Shown here: one piece after another, positions 1 to 4,315 of the stretch
How positions within the stretch are numbered: position 1 is the first letter of the stretch
How the letters are laid out: every line of letters starts with the position of its first letter
Assembly: GCA_031269635.1 (NCBI GenBank)
Contig: JAISYY010000178.1
Coordinates: forward strand, 1 to 5,539
Direction of reading: 5' to 3'
Source: Tannerella sp.
GTDB lineage: Bacteria > Bacteroidota > Bacteroidia > Bacteroidales > Tannerellaceae
DNA: 5,539 bases
The notes under the pieces: generated by a model
Databases searched by the model: none
What the model saw: the letters and a program-made list of their open reading frames with translations, nothing else
Told to the model about the DNA's origin: nothing
Position numbers and translations under genes: made by a program

Positions 1-137
1 ATGACCGGGAGGAGGCGGCGATCATCGGCGGCCGCATCGCCCTGATGCGGGAGGGCCGGATCGTCGAATCGGGTCCCGGAAAGGAGATGGTCGATTCCCC
101 GAAGACCGAATTCGGCCGGCGGTTCTTTGGCGGGTAA
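1..137 (+). CDS. ABC transporter ATP-binding protein, C-terminal end (5' end outside window)
   Basis: This is the last 44 codons of an ATPase subunit of an ABC importer, reading in frame from position 3 to the TAA at 135-137. The peptide starts D-R-E-E-A-A and continues with R-I-A-L-M-R-E-G-R-I-V-E, which is the usual segment after the H-loop. The two window-edge bases AT could be the end of the H-loop histidine codon (CAT); this is an inference. The tail P-K-T-E-F-G-R-R-F-F-G-G matches the [P-x-x-x-F-x-x-x-F-x-G] ending seen in osmoprotectant, thiamine and molybdate/sulfate-type importer ATPases, but the substrate cannot be told. Walker A, signature and Walker B motifs lie outside the window. 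The gene converges on the isomerase tail at 203-321. Its last 60 bases recur at 2407-2466 with a slightly different ending. Confidence 0.8.
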   Translation, partial: DREEAAIIGGRIALMREGRIVESGPGKEMVDSPKTEFGRRFFGG

Positions 138-202
138 GGCGCGGCAACTTGAAAGACGCGGGGGCCGGGAACGGCCGGGGACGGCCGGATTTCGCGGCCG
201 GT
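138..202. other. GC-rich convergent intergenic spacer with short tandem repeats
   Basis: This short spacer lies between the ABC ATPase stop and the isomerase tail stop. It contains closely spaced repeats of the palindromic core CGGCCG or GGCCGG between about 162 and 200. Such GC-rich dyads between convergent genes could act as a bidirectional terminator, but there is no clear T-run. The equivalent spacer beside copy 3 (2467-2522) differs in sequence for most of its length. From 184 onward it becomes identical to 2504 onward. Confidence 0.4.
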
Positions 203-486
203 TCAGTCCATTGTTTCGGGTAAATCCTGGGGACGGTTGTGATAGTATATCTTCCACCCAAGGTATTTGGTTACCGCCTCGTACACGACACCGGCAACAT
301 GGGAGCGGACCATGGCGACGTTTTTGCAGCCCGAATAAGGACCTTGCGCAACAAAGACCAGGCTGGCAAAATGTGCCGGAGCAGCGGCGTGAGAATGAAA
401 CGAAGCGGAATGACTTGGCCGTTGTGGAGGCCGAGGGCCTTTAGGCCCGAAGTGCCAACAGTCCTGTTATGCGAAGTCGCCGCATT
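191..486. repeat. Chimeric repeat, copy 1 (isomerase tail plus TA-flanking module)
   Basis: This copy has two parts. Positions 191-321 are the isomerase tail shared with copies 2 and 3. Positions 322-486 are a non-coding module shared only with copy 2. The module starts TTTTGCAGCCCGAATAAGGA, contains GGCCGTTGTGGAGGCC and the perfect hairpin GGGCCTTTAGGCCC, and ends at the Fic stop codon. Over 322-455 it differs from copy 2 at about seven positions, one of them a single-base indel. Similarity continues more loosely through CCTGTTATG and GCATTTTAT up to the TA stop codon. No transposase, tRNA or known small RNA was recognised in it. Confidence 0.85.
203..321 (-). pseudogene. L-fucose/L-arabinose isomerase-family 3' tail, copy 1 (fragment)
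   Basis: Read on the minus strand, this fragment encodes V-A-M-V-R-S-H-V-A-G-V-V-Y-E-A followed by the Y-L-G-W-K-I-Y-Y-H-N element and ends at TGA (203-205). That is the extreme C-terminus of an L-fucose isomerase-family protein, by match to the longer remnant at 2523-2822 and to the family pattern H-H-V-A-x-x-R-x-x-x-A near the C-terminus. The rest of the gene is absent. Homology to copy 3 stops at 321, just before the two histidine codons, where the non-coding repeat module begins. Compared with copy 3, 184-249 is identical, and 250-321 has 10 differences giving four conservative amino-acid changes. It is not expected to make a functional protein, although the internal ATG at 313 is open. 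Confidence 0.75.
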
Positions 487-1080
487 TTATACAATTATTT
501 TTTCCAATATTTGTATCAGTTTTTCATATTTTCCATCAAATGCTTCAATATCCGCTATTAATAATTTTTCTTTTTCTGTTCTACTGAAATCCAATGTATA
601 ATTGGCGTTTAATGATAATTGTCTGAAAAATTCCCTTGCGGTTCTCCCATTCCCTTCACGAAATGGATGCAATGCGTTTATTTCCCCCATATAATATGCC
701 ATTCTTTCAACAAATTTTGATTTATTTAACCCACATAAATTGTTTTCTTTTGAAATATCCCCAAATATTGTCTTTGCGTTTTCAACAACATACAGTCCTC
801 TACAAAATATTGAGTTCCCTTTTAACAAGAAATCACCCCGCCGTATTTGTCCAGCCCATTCATATATATCCTCAAAAATAATTTCATGTATTTTACATAG
901 TGTTTCAAAATTGAATTCTTCAACTGCCGGTATATTATAAAGTTTTAATAATTTCAAACTCGTTATTTCTCTTTCCGCCATTGTTAAAGCATCATCGTCT
1001 CTAATACCGAGTTTGTTTTTTAATACATCTGTTCCGGGGTAACAATAGCTTTCAGAACCTTCATAATTATATTTTTCCAC
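487..1080 (-). CDS. Fic/Doc-type toxin (probable AMP-transferase of a TA module)
   Basis: This 197-residue protein starts at GTG. It has the Fic catalytic motif H-P-F-R-E-G-N-G-R at residues 138-146, an exact match to the family H-P-F-x-[DE]-G-N-G-R signature. In the family the histidine is the catalytic base and E142 sits at the Mg/phosphate site. An upstream flap segment (R-R-G-D-F-L-L-K-G-N-S-I-F near residues 80-92) matches the target-docking hairpin. Fic enzymes of this size usually transfer AMP to proteins such as DNA gyrase or topoisomerase IV; the target here is unknown. There is no intramolecular inhibitory helix, as expected for class I Fic proteins with a separate antitoxin. The antitoxin gene ends 2 nt upstream, so the two are probably translationally coupled. 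The GTG start has a weak GGAA about 8 nt upstream. The gene is AT-rich unlike its flanks, which suggests horizontal acquisition. Confidence 0.93.
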   Translation of the reverse strand: MEKYNYEGSESYCYPGTDVLKNKLGIRDDDALTMAEREITSLKLLKLYNIPAVEEFNFETLCKIHEIIFEDIYEWAGQIRRGDFLLKGNSIFCRGLYVVENAKTIFGDISKENNLCGLNKSKFVERMAYYMGEINALHPFREGNGRTAREFFRQLSLNANYTLDFSRTEKEKLLIADIEAFDGKYEKLIQILEKIIV

Positions 1081-1082
1081 GT

Positions 1083-1256
1083 TCAGGTTTCCATCAATGT
1101 ATGTCTTTTAATAACTTCCTGTAAAATTTTATCGACATCAACCGCCCCGTTTAAGCAATCCCTTAGACGTCTCTTGTCTTCATCGGTAAGAGGCATATCT
1201 TCCATTTTCATTGAAAAATCAATATTTTCAACAACATTTTCCACATCATATGCCAT
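1083..1256 (-). CDS. VbhA-like antitoxin of the Fic toxin
   Basis: This small acidic protein of 57 residues lies immediately upstream of the Fic toxin gene. I place the start at the ATG at 1254-1256 because a GGAGG (1262-1266) lies 5 nt upstream. A longer reading from TTG at 1268 would place that ribosome binding site inside the coding region. Class I Fic antitoxins carry an inhibitory helix with the motif [ST]-x-x-x-E-[GN], whose glutamate blocks ATP binding. Here S15-M-K-M-E19-D20 fits except for Asp in the last position. After it comes L-T-D-E-D-K-R-R-L-R-D and a short G-x-x-x-x-D-K-I helix, as in VbhA-family proteins. The assignment rests on this motif and on gene position. The protein is expected to bind and silence the toxin; whether it also represses transcription is unknown. 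Confidence 0.82.
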   Translation of the reverse strand: MAYDVENVVENIDFSMKMEDMPLTDEDKRRLRDCLNGAVDVDKILQEVIKRHTLMET

Positions 1257-1261
1257 AAAAT

Positions 1262-1266
1262 CCTCC
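1262..1266 (-). promoter_or_regulatory. Ribosome binding site deciding the antitoxin start
   Basis: On the minus strand GGAGG sits 5 nt before the ATG at 1256. It overlaps the alternative upstream TTG codon, so the shorter start is the likely one. Confidence 0.75.
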
Positions 1267-1284
1267 AAAAAAGCCTATATGTCC

Positions 1285-1312
1285 ACTATATCACAGATTA
1301 AATTTTATGCAA
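1285..1312 (-). promoter_or_regulatory. Candidate sigma-70-type promoter of the Fic TA operon
   Basis: On the minus strand TTGCAT (1312-1307) and TATAGT (1290-1285) are separated by 16 nt, resembling -35 and -10 elements. They sit about 30 nt upstream of the antitoxin ATG. The -35 overlaps the last two codons and the stop of isomerase tail copy 2. An imperfect dyad, TATAGTG-GA-CATATA, covers the -10 and could be an operator for autoregulation. This is inferred from sequence only. Confidence 0.55.
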
Positions 1313-1396
1313 TATGACAGTAAACATTCCATCCCAGGTATCTGGTTGCCGCCTCGTACACAATGCCGGCCACATGGGAGCGGACCATGGCGACGT
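1305..1396 (-). pseudogene. Isomerase-family 3' tail, copy 2, with altered C-terminus
   Basis: This is the same isomerase C-terminal fragment as copies 1 and 3, but shorter. It reads V-A-M-V-R-S-H-V-A-G-I-V-Y-E-A-A and the Y-L-G-W element, then N-V-Y-C-H-I-A and a TAA stop (1305-1307). The usual N-R-P-Q-D-L-P-E-T-M-D ending is missing. Over 1327-1396 it differs from copy 3 at one base in 70, so it is much closer to copy 3 than to copy 1. Upstream of 1396 the sequence switches to the non-coding module. No start codon or ribosome binding site for a full gene is present, so this is a remnant. Confidence 0.7.
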
Positions 1397-1565
1397 TTTT
1401 GCAGCCCGAATAAGGACTTTGCGCAACAAAGACCAGGCTGGAAAAATGTGCGGAGCAGCGGCGTGAGAATGAAGCGTAGCGGAATGACCTGGCCGTTGTG
1501 GAGGCCGAGGTCCTTTAGGCCCGAAGTGTATACAGGCCCGGCCTGTTATGTGCAGTTACGCATTT
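1316..1565. repeat. Chimeric repeat, copy 2 (between the two TA operons)
   Basis: Similarity to copy 3 covers 1316-1396 and similarity to the copy 1 module covers 1397-1565. The copy therefore joins an isomerase tail of copy 3 type to a TA-flanking module of copy 1 type. The module again ends exactly at the stop codon of a TA operon (1566). The hairpin that is perfect in copy 1 is imperfect here (GGTCCTTTAGGCCC). Confidence 0.85.
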
Positions 1566-1775
1566 TTATAATTTTGTCTTATGATTTTTACGATATTCTG
1601 CCGCGTTCTTACTTATTTCTTCAATGGTCATATTTTCAAACAGGTTTTCTTGCCATTTTGTATAATCAAATGGTTCTTTCTGTATGAGCATTATAAAACG
1701 TTCCGCCTCAACTAAACCCAAATTTCTTGCCAGTATTTCCATGCCTTCATTTCTAATAAGTGTATCTGTTTTCAT
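1566..1775 (-). CDS. Small partner of PIN toxin, probable antitoxin
   Basis: This 69-residue protein begins inside the end of the PIN gene (4-nt ATGA overlap at 1772-1775) and has an AGGAG site (1783-1787) 7 nt upstream of its ATG. Recognisable blocks are R8-N-E-G-M-E-I-L, then L20-x-x-x-E-A-E-R-F-I, then F36-D-Y-T-K-W, and a C-terminal helix M-T-I-E-E-I-S-K-N-A. I recall small proteins with this E-A-E-R-F-I plus D-Y-T-x-W pattern encoded beside PIN-domain genes, and I infer an antitoxin role from that and from the overlap. No known DNA-binding fold (ribbon-helix-helix, AbrB, Phd) is evident, so it may act only by binding the toxin. The toxin-first gene order is the reverse of the common arrangement. 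Confidence 0.72.
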   Translation of the reverse strand: MKTDTLIRNEGMEILARNLGLVEAERFIMLIQKEPFDYTKWQENLFENMTIEEISKNAAEYRKNHKTKL

Positions 1776-2212
1776 TCTTCATCTCCTGCCATTTCCACAA
1801 ACTCTACCGGATTGATTATAATAATATCATCAATCGATTTATTCAATACTTTTCTATCCGTTGTAATAAAATACTTGCATTTTGCTTCAAGCGCACACGC
1901 AATATGCAATGAATCCTTGGCTTTAATTTTCTTTGCCATTATCTCATTTGCCCTGTTTACAATATCTTCTGAAACATCAATATCAACTTTTGCCATATCT
2001 TTCCATTTTATAATTTGACTTTTTCTATCAGAAAACGGATTAAATGAAATTTCATAATCCATTATGTATGACCATGCAAGTTCATAGGTTCCATTTAATA
2101 TTTCTTTCTGAATATATGTCTTAGCCTCAGATTCAAGATGGTTCTTTAGCAGCAACTGGTCGTCATAAGGACGATTAAAACTACAATTGTCCAAATAAAT
2201 TCTATTGTCCAT
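1772..2212 (-). CDS. PIN-domain ribonuclease toxin (VapC-like)
   Basis: This 146-residue protein has the size and motif order of a single PIN domain. The N-terminus I-Y-L-D8-N-C-S-F-N-R-P holds the first conserved aspartate. E54, in the D-Y-E helix, is the probable second acidic residue. K-A-K-D100-S-L-H-I-A and I-T-T-D119-R give the last two. These four acidic residues coordinate Mg in PIN nucleases, which as VapC-type toxins cut tRNA or rRNA; the RNA target here is not predictable. The N-terminal L-D-N-C-x-x-N-R-P variant is typical of a PIN subgroup paired with small non-VapB partners. The gene is AT-rich compared with the sugar-related flanks. No good Shine-Dalgarno is seen before the ATG. 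A stop three codons upstream rules out a longer start. A small palindrome, ATAAGTTAT (2217-2225), lies just upstream. Confidence 0.88.
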   Translation of the reverse strand: MDNRIYLDNCSFNRPYDDQLLLKNHLESEAKTYIQKEILNGTYELAWSYIMDYEISFNPFSDRKSQIIKWKDMAKVDIDVSEDIVNRANEIMAKKIKAKDSLHIACALEAKCKYFITTDRKVLNKSIDDIIIINPVEFVEMAGDEE

Positions 2213-2406
2213 AGCTATAAGTTATCATACTATTCTTTATATTTCAATGCCTTGTTTGTTTATTTTGTGTATGAATTTTTATACTGGACTTGTTCGATAA
2301 CCCGGTTGGTTATCTCACAAGTCTTGCGGTTTTTCAGACTAAAGCCGAGCCTTAGGCATTTCTATCCGGGCGTTTAATATCCCGTACCGGCGCCTCAATC
2401 TCTACG
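2213..2406. other. Gene-free AT-rich to mixed stretch upstream of the PIN operon
   Basis: The first ~70 nt are AT-rich and should contain the PIN operon promoter. A minus-strand TATGAT lies about 10 nt before the ATG, but no convincing -35 is placed correctly. The stretch 2287-2323 is a strong inverted repeat (separate entry). From 2324 to 2406 the base composition returns to that of the flanks. A short minus-strand open frame there ends P-V-E-I-E-A-P-V-R-D-I-K-R-P-D-R-N-A (stop at 2353-2355) and could be a remnant of another gene, but I do not recognise it. Confidence 0.4.
2287..2323. repeat. 37-nt inverted repeat (16-nt arms, 5-nt loop)
   Basis: The arms are GACTTGTTCGATAACC and GGTTATCTCACAAGTC, pairing at 14 of 16 positions around a CGGTT loop. 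On the plus strand a TTTTT follows six bases after the stem, so it could terminate plus-strand transcription. It could also be a mobile-element end, or an operator or insulator upstream of the PIN operon. It marks the right border of the AT-rich TA block. Confidence 0.7.
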
Positions 2407-2466
2407 GGAAAGGAGATGGTCGATTCCCCGAAGACCGAATTCGGCAGGCGGTTCTTTGGCCGGTGA
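2407..2466 (+). pseudogene. Duplicated 3' end of the ABC ATPase gene
   Basis: This 60-nt segment matches 78-137 almost exactly. It encodes G-K-E-M-V-D-S-P-K-T-E-F-G-R-R-F-F-G-R and a TGA stop, where the left-edge gene ends G-G and TAA. It has no upstream coding region: the similarity begins at 2407 directly after unrelated sequence. It is therefore an orphan gene end. It converges on the isomerase remnant exactly as the intact end does on copy 1, which shows that the ATPase/isomerase junction exists twice. Confidence 0.75.
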
Positions 2467-2480
2467 TCCTCGGCGGCCTG

Positions 2481-2507
2481 AAAAAACGGCGGAACAGGGA
2501 ACAGCCG
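2481..2507 (-). terminator. Weak candidate terminator after the isomerase remnant
   Basis: On the minus strand a 4-bp stem CGGC/GCCG (2507-2504 with 2490-2487) with a 13-nt loop is followed directly by six T (2486-2481). It lies 16 nt after the isomerase TGA. The stem is short, so the call is tentative. The spacer beside copy 1 has no such T-run. Confidence 0.3.
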
Positions 2508-2510
2508 GAT

Positions 2511-2641
2511 TTCGCGGCCGGTTCAGTCCATTGTTTCGGGTAAATCCTGGGGACGGTTGTGATAGTATACCTTCCATCCCAGGTATCTGGTTGCCGCCTC
2601 GTACACAATGCCGGCCACATGGGAACGGACCATGGCGACGT
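2511..2641. repeat. Chimeric repeat, copy 3 (isomerase tail in its native context)
   Basis: This is the tail segment shared with copy 1 (191-321) and, over 2560-2641, with copy 2. Here it remains joined to upstream isomerase codons instead of to the TA-flanking module. This makes it the likely ancestral form of the coding half of the repeat. Confidence 0.8.
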
Positions 2642-2822
2642 GATGTTCAAAACCGTTCCGGGTAATGACCGCTAGCAGTTTTCGCAGGGACGGGACCTGG
2701 CATACCGCAATTCCGCCGTCCATGTTGAATTCCCTGTCGATGAAAGAACCCTCGCCGAGATACGCCTTTATCCTTCCCTTCGTGTCGTCGGTGGAGACGC
2801 GGAAGAAGGATTCGGTCAGGTC
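2523..2822 (-). pseudogene. L-fucose/L-arabinose isomerase-family gene, 5'-truncated remnant
   Basis: One hundred codons (99 residues) stay open from just after the hydrolase stop codon to TGA at 2523-2525. The peptide runs D-L-T-E-S-F-F-R-V-S-T-D-D, then G-E-G-S-F, M-D-G-G-I-A-V-C-Q-V-P, G-F-E-H-H-V-A-M-V-R and Y-L-G-W-K-V-Y-Y-H-N. That is the C-terminal domain of L-fucose isomerase-family aldose-ketose isomerases; in the family the histidine-containing segment helps form the metal/sugar site. Full-length members are several times longer, so about 80% of the gene is missing. There is no ribosome binding site at the 5' edge. An internal ATG at 2723 could give a 66-residue piece, but it would lack most of the fold. 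The remnant sits in the same orientation as the sugar transporter operon, so an intact isomerase probably once followed it. Confidence 0.85.
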
Positions 2823-4283
2823 CTATAATCCTGCCTGTCTGGCATATTCGAGCGCACGTTTAATATACGCCTCATGATCGCCGGGTAACAATTGCTTCGC
2901 CGTAACCTGCCGACCAGCCATCTCCTCCACAAGGGTCCTGTATGTATCCAGGGAACCATAGAGGCGTTTCATCTTTTCGGCGCCGAAAAGGACTTTGTAT
3001 CCAAAAACGCCGCATCCAAAGGTAAAGAAAGGCGTAAGAGGCGTACTGCGTTTATAGTAAGTACACGCCGGATAATCGACAAACGCGGTACGCCAGCCGC
3101 CCAGCGCATTTCCGTGTTCATCACGTTTGTTATCGTTGGCAGCCCCGTCCAGTTCTATCAGGGATATGCGGGGCGGAACAATGCCCTTGTTGACCCAATC
3201 AAACAGCATTTGATACGCGGCGTTGAAGATGAATTCATAGGGATAATCATTTGCCAAAGGTTCCCTCCCACCATAGGCCGGGAAAATCCCCGTGGTGAAA
3301 AGATCGGGATCGTTCTTAAAATATTCCACCATGTTGTACCAGGTATCGTGGCTCGCTCCGGGAATGTCATAGGCACGATAGGGAAAATCGCTGTCGTCGC
3401 TGTCGGGGCAGCGGGCTTCTTTTGTTCCCAGGCCGGAGTTTTCGCTTTCGGTGTGGACATCAATATACGGCTGGTAGTGCTTCCCGAGCCGCCAGGGAAC
3501 GGGAGCATCAGAGACGGCATTTGAAAAATTGTCCGGGGACGACCATGGTCTGCTTTCTTCCTGGTTCAAACCGGGATATGCGATACATGCGGCGCCTGCC
3601 GCGAAATATCCGTCGAATAGTGGAACTTCGCGGGGGTCTTTGTACGCGAAGGTGTTGACAAAGCGGAGCATGTACCCTCCCGATTGGGACCACCCTGTCA
3701 GAAAAATACGCGCCTTCTCCGAATCCTCAATCGGTGTTCTGCCCCTGTCACGTAAAACCTCCGCCAGATCGATGAGCATATCCCAGAAAAGGCCGTCCTC
3801 GGTTTCGGGACTGGACGCCCCGGCCAGGTTTCCTAATTCCTCCGCCGGTTTTGTCGCTTTCCGGGGATTTGCCCATGAAAGCGCTTCGTAACGTTTCGGG
3901 TCCAGTTTTTTCATAACTGGAATCGTATTGGGTTTGCTGGTTATGCCGATGTATGTATCACCATCCCGCATGAATTTCTCCTTTGAAATTACCCACATGC
4001 GGTCGATGTCAATCCAGGAGGTCGAATTTAAAATCTCTACTATGATGTTTCCGCTGAAACGACTTTGATCAACAGGCCGCCTCACAACAAACCGGTTAAC
4101 ATAAGGCGCTGCGGAATAAACAACCGAGGTCTTCCCGTCAACAGTCCCATATACATTTGCCGTACCGTGCATGAAAAATTCTTCTTCAACAAAACCCCTT
4201 CGCGCAAAATCGCATTTCTTTTCGGCGGTTCCATAGGGATGGGACGCCACCGTTACGGGAATCTTCTCAAACTTTCTTATCAT
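2823..4283 (-). CDS. Alpha/beta hydrolase (Abhydrolase_10-like esterase)
   Basis: This 486-residue protein begins at ATG with GGAGGT (4289-4294) 5 nt upstream. The N-terminal part contains Y-x-x-x-x-x-x-x-x-x-R-R-G-F-V-E-E-E-F-F and a T-A-N-V-Y-G segment, typical of a family of large cytoplasmic alpha/beta hydrolases annotated only as alpha/beta hydrolase domain-containing. The nucleophile elbow is L-T-G-W-S-Q-S-G-G-Y, with probable catalytic S199; the usual last glycine of G-x-S-x-G is serine. G-A-S-H312-D-T-W is the likely catalytic histidine. The acid is not assigned. No signal peptide or membrane segment is visible. It follows the sugar permease by 32 nt on the same strand, so it may release an acyl group from, or otherwise hydrolyse, an imported carbohydrate derivative; this is inference. 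The TAG stop abuts the isomerase remnant with no spacer. Confidence 0.85.
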   Translation of the reverse strand: MIRKFEKIPVTVASHPYGTAEKKCDFARRGFVEEEFFMHGTANVYGTVDGKTSVVYSAAPYVNRFVVRRPVDQSRFSGNIIVEILNSTSWIDIDRMWVISKEKFMRDGDTYIGITSKPNTIPVMKKLDPKRYEALSWANPRKATKPAEELGNLAGASSPETEDGLFWDMLIDLAEVLRDRGRTPIEDSEKARIFLTGWSQSGGYMLRFVNTFAYKDPREVPLFDGYFAAGAACIAYPGLNQEESRPWSSPDNFSNAVSDAPVPWRLGKHYQPYIDVHTESENSGLGTKEARCPDSDDSDFPYRAYDIPGASHDTWYNMVEYFKNDPDLFTTGIFPAYGGREPLANDYPYEFIFNAAYQMLFDWVNKGIVPPRISLIELDGAANDNKRDEHGNALGGWRTAFVDYPACTYYKRSTPLTPFFTFGCGVFGYKVLFGAEKMKRLYGSLDTYRTLVEEMAGRQVTAKQLLPGDHEAYIKRALEYARQAGL

Positions 4284-4288
4284 TCTTT

Positions 4289-4294
4289 ACCTCC
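4289..4294 (-). promoter_or_regulatory. Ribosome binding site of the hydrolase
   Basis: GGAGGT on the minus strand lies 5 nt before the ATG at 4283. It lies inside the 32-nt gap after the permease, which supports independent efficient initiation within one transcript. Confidence 0.8.
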
Positions 4295-4315
4295 GTCAAT
4301 GCCATTAGTGTAGTG

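Noticed and set aside
127..601. Plus-strand open frames through repeat copy 1 (127-444 and 239-601)
   Set aside because: They share a peptide with 1307-1687 only because the repeat is duplicated. They run antisense to the isomerase tail and into the Fic gene, and have no ribosome binding site.
191..1565. CRISPR array or classical composite transposon
   Set aside because: The repeat copies are about 1.1 kb apart and include coding remnants; there are no regular spacers, and no transposase gene lies between or inside them.
1307..1687. Plus-strand 126-codon open frame over repeat copy 2 and the end of TA2
   Set aside because: It is antisense to the isomerase tail and the TA2 partner gene; its similarity to the copy 1 frames follows from the DNA repeat, not from protein conservation.
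2395..2665. Several overlapping 60-82 codon frames on both strands around copy 3
   Set aside because: They are GC-rich shadow frames across the ATPase end, spacer and isomerase tail. The recognisable protein families lie in other frames.
2892..3891. Plus-strand frames of 78-210 codons opposite the hydrolase
   Set aside because: The minus-strand hydrolase shows family motifs and a strong ribosome binding site over the whole stretch; the opposite frames show nothing recognisable.
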